This document shows positions 1 to 5,781 of a stretch of DNA of 10,867 bases, piece after piece. A program made the position numbers and the translations under genes. The notes beneath the pieces are model-generated. The model was not told the DNA's origin and ran no database searches. It saw nothing but the letters and a program-made list of their open reading frames with translations. Numbering within the stretch: position 1 is the first letter of the stretch; each line of letters opens with the position of its first letter. The stretch covers positions 1 to 10,867 of the forward strand of contig JAGLQP010000026.1 of NCBI GenBank assembly GCA_023136785.1, in the 5' to 3' direction. This DNA comes from Spirochaetales bacterium (GTDB lineage: Bacteria; Spirochaetota; Spirochaetia; SZUA-6; DRHE01).

Positions 1-293
1 TCGATATCACTTTCAAGTTTCTCGACACCGAAGCATAACGATTCGCTTTCCCCAGGCCCGAGATCAAGCCGGAGAACGCGGTACAATCCCCGGTTGTGTA
101 TCTTTTCGACGTCAATCCAGTCTTCGAACGGAAAATGACCTTTACGGGAAAGCTCTTCGTGCATTGCCTGGGGTACACTTACACGTCCGAAGAGATCCTT
201 TAGCACAGTCAGCTTCCCCAGCGAGGCGAAGGCGATGAGTCTTTTCAGTTCTTCTGTGGTGTTTTCCGTGGCAGCTTCAATGCGTGCTCCACA
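1..293 (-). pseudogene. PIN-domain (DUF3368-like) toxin fragment, no start, cut by left edge
   Basis: Read on the minus strand, about 97 codons are open from the stop at 294-296 to the window edge. The translation contains LIAFASLGKLTVLKDLFGRV, then SVPQAMHEEL, and later LDLGPGESESL. These match the layout of DUF3368 PIN-domain proteins: an N-terminal PLIALxxIGxLxLLxxLFG segment, VPxAVxEE, and an acidic LGxGExEA segment supplying metal ligands. PIN proteins are usually Mg-dependent ribonucleases, often toxins of toxin-antitoxin pairs. No ATG, GTG or TTG precedes the domain in this frame. Where the family has an N-D/N-T-S/T-P-L-I start, this copy has NTTEELKRLIA. A second frame upstream (stop at 245-247) encodes LTIVIADDVEHALKLPRK, whose VIAD could be the missing first beta strand. 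A frame-changing insertion or another decay event therefore seems likely. No antitoxin is recognisable. The C-terminal end lies outside the window, so a functional gene with an unusual start cannot be excluded. Confidence 0.5.
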
Positions 294-396
294 TCATCGG
301 CTATCACTATTGTTAATGCCGTACTTCTCCCCGTCGCAAATAATAACCTCTCCAGGCGTTCACTCTCGCCCCTTCGATACTCCCGTTCATAGTCTA

Positions 397-1620
397 CTAC
401 AGTTCCCTGCTTCCGGATAATGCAAACCTTCCCTCACTTCCACCGCCGGTGCCGCCGAGCTTGATGGAAGCCCGGTATTTGGCCGGTGTGGTTCCCTCGA
501 CAGACTTGAACAGGGCATGAAATCTCTGCAGGGTTTGGAAGCCACTTTCCTCCGCTATAGCAGCCACGGTGGCGTTGGAGTTCCGCAGGAGTACCTTGGC
601 GTGCTCCAATCGGGCTTTGATTATCTCTGTGTGCAGGGTATGTCCTATGTGAAAACGGAATCGTTTTTCCAAATTCCGCCTGGAGGCTGCTGCCTGGGAG
701 AGAATATCGGGTACCTTGATGGGTTCTAAGGCGTGGGTGCGGATGTAGCGCACCGCCTGTTCGACGAGCGGGTCCTCGCAGGTAAATATTTGCGTTGATT
801 CGCGGACAACGATCTGCAGTGGTGGAACCTGTAATAGCGTATCAGTTCGGGAAGGTGCATCTGCTGTATTCAGCAATCGATCCAGCACAGATGCAGCCCG
901 ATATCCAATGGTTTCGCAGTCCAGGGCGATGCTGGACAGGGTAGGGGCGGCCATTTCACACAGCACGTCTTCGTTGTCCACTCCGAGGATAGCCACCGCT
1001 TGCGGCACTTCCACCCCGAGTTTTCCGCACAAATCTGTGAGCTTCAATCCGGCGGTATCGTTGCAGGCAAAAACACCGACGGGGTATTCCAGCTGTGACA
1101 GCCAGTCGTTGAGATGTTCGGAGTTCTCCAGTTGCTCCCACCAGGGAAGGGATTCTTCAAAAACCGGCACATCTGCGGCAGCTCTACCCAAAGCGGTAAG
1201 AAAACCGGATCTTCGTTTCTCCGACCACCCCACCTGTTTCACACCGCAGAAGGCGAAATGTCTAAATCCGCAGGACAGCAGGTGCTCCCCGGCCATTCGC
1301 CCCGTCAGTTCGTCGTCGTTGTTCACCTGATGAAATCCAGGGTGAAGATACGCTCCGGCCACGTCAACCACAGGAATCCGCAGAGCCGCCAGGCGCTCTG
1401 CATCCTCGGGAGACTCGATGCGGGCGATAATTCCCTCACCCTGCCAATACTCAACGGCCTCCAAGGGACGAAACATCCAACCGTATCCGTACAGCCGCCA
1501 GTTCGGATGGCTCTTTGCGTATCTGGTTACTCCCCGGGTTATTCCGTGTTCATAGGTGTCGTTCAACCCCATGAACAGGGCAATCTTCATCTCTGGGGTA
1601 TGTTTTTCAACCTTTTTCAT
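397..1620 (-). CDS. XylR-like transcriptional regulator (sugar-binding sensor + AraC-type HTH)
   Basis: A 407-residue cytoplasmic transcription factor. Residues about 11-275 form a LacI/periplasmic-binding-protein-like ligand domain (MKIALFMGLNDTYEHGITRG at the N-terminus, VFACNDTAGLKLTD around 183-196, AILGVDNED around 210-218). Residues about 285-385 form an AraC-type double helix-turn-helix ending in the usual GFQTLQRFHALFKSVEGTTP segment. This sensor-then-AraC order and the length match E. coli XylR (about 390 residues), an activator that binds xylose. The ligand here need not be xylose. The frame stays open to an ATG at 1725, but I chose the ATG at 1620. It has an AGGGA purine run just upstream, it puts the sensor near the N-terminus as in XylR, and the longer start would lie upstream of the predicted TATAAT promoter. 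The last 18 or so residues (GGTGGGSEGRFALSGSREL) look like a non-domain tail. It is divergent from the four-gene enzyme operon and is its probable regulator. Confidence 0.88.
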   Translation of the reverse strand: MKKVEKHTPEMKIALFMGLNDTYEHGITRGVTRYAKSHPNWRLYGYGWMFRPLEAVEYWQGEGIIARIESPEDAERLAALRIPVVDVAGAYLHPGFHQVNNDDELTGRMAGEHLLSCGFRHFAFCGVKQVGWSEKRRSGFLTALGRAAADVPVFEESLPWWEQLENSEHLNDWLSQLEYPVGVFACNDTAGLKLTDLCGKLGVEVPQAVAILGVDNEDVLCEMAAPTLSSIALDCETIGYRAASVLDRLLNTADAPSRTDTLLQVPPLQIVVRESTQIFTCEDPLVEQAVRYIRTHALEPIKVPDILSQAAASRRNLEKRFRFHIGHTLHTEIIKARLEHAKVLLRNSNATVAAIAEESGFQTLQRFHALFKSVEGTTPAKYRASIKLGGTGGGSEGRFALSGSREL

Positions 1621-1665
1621 TGTCCCTACCCGGATATCTCCAGCCGGTGAATGCGGTGGACTGCG

Positions 1666-1693
1666 CAAAATATTAGTAATTATACGCATTTTG
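1666..1693. repeat. Inverted repeat CAAAAT-N16-ATTTTG in the divergent control region
   Basis: The arms CAAAAT (1666-1671) and ATTTTG (1688-1693) are exact reverse complements separated by 16 nt. They bracket the predicted -10 box of the regulator gene. A further direct repeat, TGCGGTGGA (1652-1660) and TGCGGTCCA (1699-1707), lies on either side. Either set could be half-sites for the XylR-like protein or for a global regulator. The arms are short and A/T-rich, so chance is a real alternative. Confidence 0.3.
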
Positions 1694-1707
1694 AGTATTG
1701 CGGTCCA
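1679..1707 (-). promoter_or_regulatory. Sigma-70-type promoter for the XylR-like regulator
   Basis: On the minus strand there is a -35 TGGACC (forward 1702-1707, 4 of 6 consensus) and a perfect -10 TATAAT (forward 1679-1684), spaced exactly 17 nt. Transcription would begin near 1672, giving a leader of about 50 nt before the ATG at 1620. The -35 shares bases 1702-1703 with the -35 of the opposite promoter. Confidence 0.6.
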
Positions 1708-1725
1708 GGTTGTTTCTGCTATCAT
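1698..1725 (+). promoter_or_regulatory. Sigma-70-type promoter for the epimerase operon
   Basis: A -35 TTGCGG (1698-1703) and a -10 TATCAT (1720-1725) are spaced 16 nt. Transcription would start near 1732, about 40 nt before the ATG at 1774. The weak -35 is typical of a promoter needing an activator, which fits a XylR/AraC-type activator next door. It overlaps the oppositely oriented -35 box by two bases. Confidence 0.45.
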
Positions 1726-1760
1726 GTAGTCGATAAGATCGTACCGACGAAATCGCCGGT

Positions 1761-1767
1761 AAAGGAG
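1761..1767 (+). promoter_or_regulatory. Ribosome binding site fixing the epimerase start
   Basis: AAAGGAG ends 6 nt before the ATG at 1774. The same frame is open upstream to an ATG at 1651, but that start has no such site and would add 41 residues ahead of the NAD-binding motif that normally sits at the N-terminus. Confidence 0.75.
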
Positions 1768-1773
1768 CGAAAT

Positions 1774-2781
1774 ATGAACAAAGACGATTTAATCGTAATA
1801 ACCGGGGCGGGCGGATTCATCGCCGGAGCATTGGTGAAGTACTTCCAGGAAAAGGGCTTTTCCAATATCCGCGCCGTGGACAAGAAACCCCTTCCCGAGT
1901 GGTACCAGAGGCATCCGGGAGTTGAGTCTCTGTCCCTGGATCTCAGCGAAAAAGAAAACTGCTGGCGGGTGGTGGAGGGCGCCGCTGAGGTCTACAATCT
2001 AGCCGCGGACATGGGCGGCATGGGCTTCATCGAGAAGTTCCGTGTGGAGTGTCTGCGCAGCATTCTGATCAATACCCATCTGATCGAAGCCTCCTATTGG
2101 GCGGGGGTGGATCGCTACTTCTTCTCCTCCTCCGCCTGCGCCTACAACACCGAACTCCAGGAGGACCCGAACGTTCGAGCCCTGAAGGAAAGCGATGCCT
2201 ACCCGGCCATGGCTGAAAGGGGCTACGGCTGGGAGAAGCTGATGTCGGAGATTTTCTGTCAGGAATACTGGGCAGAGCGCGGATTGAAGACCTTCATGCC
2301 CCGTTTCCACAACGTCTACGGCCCGTTCGGCACTTGGGACGGCGGGCGGGAGAAAGCCCCGGCCGCCCTCTGCCGCAAGGTCATCCAGGCCAAGGCCACC
2401 GGGAGCGGTGAGATCGAACTCTGGGGTGACGGAAAGCAGACCCGCAGTTTTATGTATATCGATGACTGCTCCCAGGGAATCGATAGGATCATGCACTGCG
2501 ATGATCTTATCGCCACTCCAATCAACCTGGGTTCGAGTCAGCTGGTATCCATCAATGAGCTGGTAGACATTATTGAACAGATCGCCGATGTGAAGTTGAA
2601 GCGGAGCTACAAGTTGGACGCGCCTCGGGGAGTAGCTGGACGGAACAGCGACAATACATTCATAAAGAAGATTCTGGGTTGGGAGCCGAACACTCCCCTG
2701 CGGGAGGGGATGGAGAAAACGTATCACTGGATTGATCAGCAGTACGCAGATCGCAAAGCGGGCAAACGAACGATCAGTTGA
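1774..2781 (+). CDS. GDP-mannose 3,5-epimerase-like NAD-dependent sugar-nucleotide epimerase
   Basis: A 335-residue extended short-chain dehydrogenase/reductase. The NAD-binding motif GAGGFIAG is at 11-18. The stretch NLAADMGGMGFI (75-86), the run RFHNVYGPFGTW (177-188), GGREKAPAALCRK (190-202) and GDGKQTRSFMYIDDC (218-232) closely follow plant GDP-mannose 3,5-epimerase as I know it. The four catalytic positions of that enzyme are all present: Cys122 in SSSACAY, Tyr151 and Lys155 in YGWEK, and Lys194 in GGREK. GME-type enzymes oxidise C4, epimerise C3 and C5, then reduce C4, turning GDP-mannose into GDP-L-galactose or GDP-L-gulose. The true nucleotide-sugar here is unknown and could be a GDP- or CDP-linked sugar made by the downstream genes. 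It is the first gene of a tight four-gene operon, 11 nt ahead of the next gene. Family assignment is secure; substrate is inferred. Confidence 0.88.
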   Translation: MNKDDLIVITGAGGFIAGALVKYFQEKGFSNIRAVDKKPLPEWYQRHPGVESLSLDLSEKENCWRVVEGAAEVYNLAADMGGMGFIEKFRVECLRSILINTHLIEASYWAGVDRYFFSSSACAYNTELQEDPNVRALKESDAYPAMAERGYGWEKLMSEIFCQEYWAERGLKTFMPRFHNVYGPFGTWDGGREKAPAALCRKVIQAKATGSGEIELWGDGKQTRSFMYIDDCSQGIDRIMHCDDLIATPINLGSSQLVSINELVDIIEQIADVKLKRSYKLDAPRGVAGRNSDNTFIKKILGWEPNTPLREGMEKTYHWIDQQYADRKAGKRTIS

Positions 2782-2792
2782 AGGAGTAGGCC

Positions 2793-4097
2793 ATGTTGCA
2801 CGACCCGGGCAGCTATACAGCACCCCCTTTGATTGAAACTATCGATCTTGCGGCCGAAGAAATGGATACTCTCAAAAACCTTGGGCAGGAGCTTGCCGGG
2901 ATCGCCGCCCTCCCGGTGCACCGAGATAAGGCTGCCCTCTGGCGCAAGCTGAATGACCTGGAATCAGAGCGTCCCATGGTGTGGATCAACGAGATTCCCT
3001 GGCACGAGATGAATGTCAATGAAGAGCTTACTCTTCGCTGCAAAGACCCCTGGGCTCGTGAGTTGGAGGATCGGCTGCGTAAAGAGATCTACCAATGGAA
3101 GCATATGCCCGCAGACATGGTGGTGAGCGACTTCATCGAATGCCTCCTGGCAATCCACAGTACGGATTTCGGAGTCCATGAAGACGTGGATATTGCCAGA
3201 ACGGATGAGGCGAGTGACATCGTGTCCCGCCACTTCAACGTCCAGATCAAGGAGCCCGAGGATCTGGAAAAGATCAAGATGCCCGTCCTAACCCACTACG
3301 CGGAGATGACAGAATTGGCCTTTGAGGCCATGACCGATCTGTTCGCGGACATCATTCCTGTGCAGAAGGTCGGTCAGACCCATATCTGGTTCAGTCCCTG
3401 GGACTATCTGATCCGCTGGTGGGGAATCCAGGAAGCGATGATCGATCTGATCACCCGACCTCAGCTGGTCCACGATGCGGTCGAGCGCATGGTCCAGGCC
3501 TGGATGACCGAGCTCGATCAGTTCGAAGAACAGAATCTTCTCTCATTGGATTGTAGGAATATCCGCATCGGGTCGGGGGGGTACGGTTATACCGGCGAGC
3601 TTCCCGGCGGTGGCTACGACCCGGACCGGGTGCGGCCCAAGAACATGTGGGGTTGCTCCAACGCTCAGATCTTCTCGGATGTGTCCCCCGAGATGCATTG
3701 GGAGTTTGCCATCGAACACGATCTGAAATGGCTGGCCCGGTGGGGGCTGACCTACTACGGCTGCTGCGAGCCTCTGGACAAAAAGATGTCTCTGCTGAAA
3801 AAGATACCCAATCTGCGGAAGATATCCGTCAGTCCATGGAACGATATGGCGCGGGTGGTTAAGGAGGCAGGCTCGGATTACGTGCTGAGTGTGAAACCCA
3901 GTCCGGCCATATTTGCCGAGGAGCGCTGGAATCCCGAAAGAGCCAAACAGGAGATCCATAGGGTACTGGAGTTGTCCGGGAGGGCCTGTCATATCGAGTT
4001 CATTATGAAAGACATTTCCACGGTAAGCTACAAACCCGAGAGACTGTGGGAGTGGGAGACCCTCACTATGGAAACAATTCAGGATTACTATGAGTGA
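2793..4097 (+). CDS. Uroporphyrinogen decarboxylase (UroD)-superfamily protein, substrate unknown
   Basis: A 434-residue protein of the UroD/MtaA superfamily, whose members either decarboxylate uroporphyrinogen or move methyl groups to and from corrinoid proteins. Features seen are the N-terminal MVWINEIPWHEM (62-73), KMPVLTHYAEM (162-172), the glycine-rich SGGYGYTGELPGGG (261-274), and YYGCCEPLDKK (321-331) followed by KISVSPWNDM (343-352). The Cys-Cys turn and following strand sit where metal-liganding residues of the methyltransferase members lie. This is the diverged branch often annotated only as 'UroD family' in anaerobes, not HemE. No corrinoid protein or haem gene is nearby, so a classic methyltransferase or haem role lacks support. 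AAGGAG (2781-2786) lies 6 nt before the ATG and overlaps the stop of the epimerase gene; the 3' end overlaps the next gene by 8 nt, so translation is probably coupled. A job on the same sugar as its neighbours is inference. Confidence 0.8.
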   Translation: MLHDPGSYTAPPLIETIDLAAEEMDTLKNLGQELAGIAALPVHRDKAALWRKLNDLESERPMVWINEIPWHEMNVNEELTLRCKDPWARELEDRLRKEIYQWKHMPADMVVSDFIECLLAIHSTDFGVHEDVDIARTDEASDIVSRHFNVQIKEPEDLEKIKMPVLTHYAEMTELAFEAMTDLFADIIPVQKVGQTHIWFSPWDYLIRWWGIQEAMIDLITRPQLVHDAVERMVQAWMTELDQFEEQNLLSLDCRNIRIGSGGYGYTGELPGGGYDPDRVRPKNMWGCSNAQIFSDVSPEMHWEFAIEHDLKWLARWGLTYYGCCEPLDKKMSLLKKIPNLRKISVSPWNDMARVVKEAGSDYVLSVKPSPAIFAEERWNPERAKQEIHRVLELSGRACHIEFIMKDISTVSYKPERLWEWETLTMETIQDYYE

Positions 4098-4896
4098 AAG
4101 AGCAGTGAAGACAGACATTTCGGAAATCATCGGAACTATTCCCAATCGAATGGCTTTTGCCGGGGGATGGATCGACCAGCCCTTTGTTTCCAGGCACAAT
4201 CCCAGTCGGCCGGGATCGATGGTTGTGGTGTCCCTGGAACCGACCTTTCGTGTTCTCGATCGCAGCGGAATGGCCACGAGCACCCGCAAAGTTGCGGTCC
4301 AGCTGTGGAATGGCAGGCTGCCGGACCGAGATCCCGCTGAGCTGGTTCGGGAGCTGTATGATGAGGAGAACAGGGGCAAAGCGCAAGCTTCGGGGTCCCA
4401 GGATATGATCGGTTTGATCTACCCGGGAGTCAATCGGCTCGATTATGACCACAACCACGAGGGGGGGATCTTCCCCGTTCATATTGAGTCCAACAACGAT
4501 CCTGAAGTGGCTCACTGGCTCGAGCAGGTCATCAAGATGGTACCGATTGTCCAGCGTTCGGACGGGTATGATCCTCTTGGGATCAAGAACCTGGACCCAC
4601 GGTGGATCGGCAGGCTTGGACAGAGCGGAAAGGACTGCTACCAGGCTATCGTTGACAGGAACGCCGAAGCACTTGGGGCTTCGATGAATGAGTGTATGCT
4701 CTGCTGGGAAAATCTTCTGCCCAATGTGGTGGAGCATCCGGCGGTCGATCTGTTGGAACTTCTGCATTTCTACCAGAGACGATACATCGGAACGATGTAC
4801 TCCGGTTGCGGGGGCGGATATCTGTACGTGGTCTCCGAAGAGCCGGTGCCCGGCTCCATTTCTGTTTCGGTACGCATTGCCCAAGGGGGCCGGTGA
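4090..4896 (+). CDS. Compact GHMP-kinase-like protein (putative sugar-1-kinase)
   Basis: A 268-residue protein with GHMP-kinase landmarks in order. PNRMAFAGGWIDQPF (18-32) resembles the substrate-binding start of fucose/heptose kinases (PxRxxFAGGxTDxP). RSGMATSTR (58-66) stands in for the ATP-binding GLGSSS loop. SGSQDMIGLIYPGVNRLDY (101-119) matches the GKQDQ...YGGLN segment, with Asp105 at the catalytic-base position. YSGCGGGYLYVV (237-248) matches the C-terminal GxGGGG loop. Such enzymes phosphorylate sugars at C1 using ATP. Typical members have 320-350 residues; here the span between the first two motifs is about 35 instead of roughly 90-100 residues, so part of the N-terminal domain is missing. 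The ATP loop is also off-consensus, so activity is uncertain. The ATG overlaps the UroD-like gene by 8 nt and AGGA lies shortly upstream. The next gene starts directly after the stop codon. A kinase feeding the neighbouring nucleotidyltransferase is a reasonable inference. Confidence 0.68.
   Translation: MSERAVKTDISEIIGTIPNRMAFAGGWIDQPFVSRHNPSRPGSMVVVSLEPTFRVLDRSGMATSTRKVAVQLWNGRLPDRDPAELVRELYDEENRGKAQASGSQDMIGLIYPGVNRLDYDHNHEGGIFPVHIESNNDPEVAHWLEQVIKMVPIVQRSDGYDPLGIKNLDPRWIGRLGQSGKDCYQAIVDRNAEALGASMNECMLCWENLLPNVVEHPAVDLLELLHFYQRRYIGTMYSGCGGGYLYVVSEEPVPGSISVSVRIAQGGR
4883..4889 (+). promoter_or_regulatory. Ribosome binding site supporting a TTG start
   Basis: AAGGGGG lies 7 nt before the TTG at 4897, inside the end of the GHMP-like gene. 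It is the main reason for choosing this TTG as the start of the tandem nucleotidyltransferase. The next in-frame ATG (Met39 of the product) would remove the first domain's nucleotide-binding motif. Confidence 0.6.
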
Positions 4897-5733
4897 TTGA
4901 AGCGGATACTGATTTCCGGAAGCTTCGATGACTTCCGCTCCCATCACGTTCGTCTGCTGCACGAGGGTCATCGCCTCGGCGAGGTGTATGTCGTCGTCTG
5001 GTCCGACAGGATGGTGGCCGCTGTTACGGGCCGGCCTCCCAAATTCCCGGCGGCTGAGCGTCACTATCTGGTCCGGACAAATCGTTATGTGGCGGATGTA
5101 GTTTTGGCGGATGATATCGATGATCAATTCCACAGCGCGTACATCTTATCTGAATCTCTGATCCGGAGGGTCGATCCCGACCTTTGGTTGGACACTGAAG
5201 AGAACCAGGCCAGAGTCGATTTCTGCACGTGCCACGGATTCGAGTACCGTATTCTCGATGCGGGTGTCCTGGCTGGTTTCCCTGAACATAGCGCCGCAGC
5301 AGAAGGGCTGGGAAATAGGGCGGGAAAGAAAGTGGTGGTCACCGGCTGCTACGACTGGTTTCACTCGGGGCACGTTCGTTTCTTCGAGGAAGCCTCCGAG
5401 TACGGAGATCTTTACGTTATCGTCGGGAGTGATGAGAATGTTCGTCTGCTCAAAGGAGAGGGACATCCCCTGTTCCCCCAAGCCGAGCGGCGCTATCTGG
5501 TGGGATCCGTCCGCCATGTCACGCGGGCGATGGTTTCCACAGGCAGCGGCTGGATGGATGCGGAGCCGGAGATACTCGCTCTCCAACCGGACCTGTACGT
5601 GGTGAACGAGGACGGGGACAAACCGGAGAAGCGGGCATTCTGTCGGCAGCATGATCTGGAGTACCTGGTTTTGAAGCGTACGCCCAAGGATGGACTGATG
5701 CGCCGATCCAGCACTGAGCTGCGCAGGCTATGA
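4897..5733 (+). CDS. Tandem cytidylyltransferase-family protein; first domain active site degenerate
   Basis: A 278-residue cytoplasmic protein made of two nucleotidyltransferase (cytidylyltransferase-like) domains. Domain 1 (about 1-130) opens with ISGSFDDFRSHHVRLL and contains FPAAERHYLVRTNRYVADVV. Domain 2 (about 144-278) opens with VVVTGCYDWFHSGHVRFF and contains FPQAERRYLVGSVRHVTRAM, ending in the RSSTEL motif (270-275). The HxGH signature that binds the NTP is intact in domain 2 (His156-Ser-Gly-His159) but reads Arg-Ser-His-His in domain 1, so only the second domain is likely catalytic. Two-domain members are best known from eukaryotic CTP:phosphoethanolamine cytidylyltransferase; HldE/TagD-type bacterial members usually have one. 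The reaction expected is NTP + sugar- or alcohol-phosphate to NDP-product plus pyrophosphate. The start is TTG immediately after the previous stop, implying translational coupling. Its place beside a kinase-like protein and a sugar-nucleotide epimerase suggests a sugar-1-phosphate substrate; this is inferred. Confidence 0.75.
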   Translation: MKRILISGSFDDFRSHHVRLLHEGHRLGEVYVVVWSDRMVAAVTGRPPKFPAAERHYLVRTNRYVADVVLADDIDDQFHSAYILSESLIRRVDPDLWLDTEENQARVDFCTCHGFEYRILDAGVLAGFPEHSAAAEGLGNRAGKKVVVTGCYDWFHSGHVRFFEEASEYGDLYVIVGSDENVRLLKGEGHPLFPQAERRYLVGSVRHVTRAMVSTGSGWMDAEPEILALQPDLYVVNEDGDKPEKRAFCRQHDLEYLVLKRTPKDGLMRRSSTELRRL

Positions 5734-5781
5734 GGGCGGTATCGGAGTAGCCCAGGGGGTTGAAGAGCTGATCCGAGCCGA

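Noticed and set aside
1114..1650. A 178-codon plus-strand frame opposite the XylR-like gene
   Set aside because: It is antisense to a clear regulator, has no recognisable domain and has low-complexity composition typical of a shadow frame.
1621..1725. N-terminal extension of the XylR-like protein to an ATG at 1725
   Set aside because: The added 35 residues have no domain, the site lies upstream of the TATAAT promoter, and the ATG at 1620 has a purine run at the right distance.
1999..2823. A 274-codon minus-strand frame opposite the epimerase gene
   Set aside because: The plus strand encodes a strongly recognisable enzyme; the antisense product matches nothing and has no ribosome site.
4066..5133. 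A 355-codon minus-strand frame opposite the GHMP-like and nucleotidyltransferase genes
   Set aside because: It is long only because of GC-rich codon structure on the other strand; it has no domain signature, and both plus-strand genes have clear motifs.
5734..5781. Bidirectional terminator between the convergent nucleotidyltransferase and hydrolase genes
   Set aside because: Only a 5-bp TCGGA/TCCGA pairing with a loop of more than 20 nt and no T-run was found, which is too weak to call.
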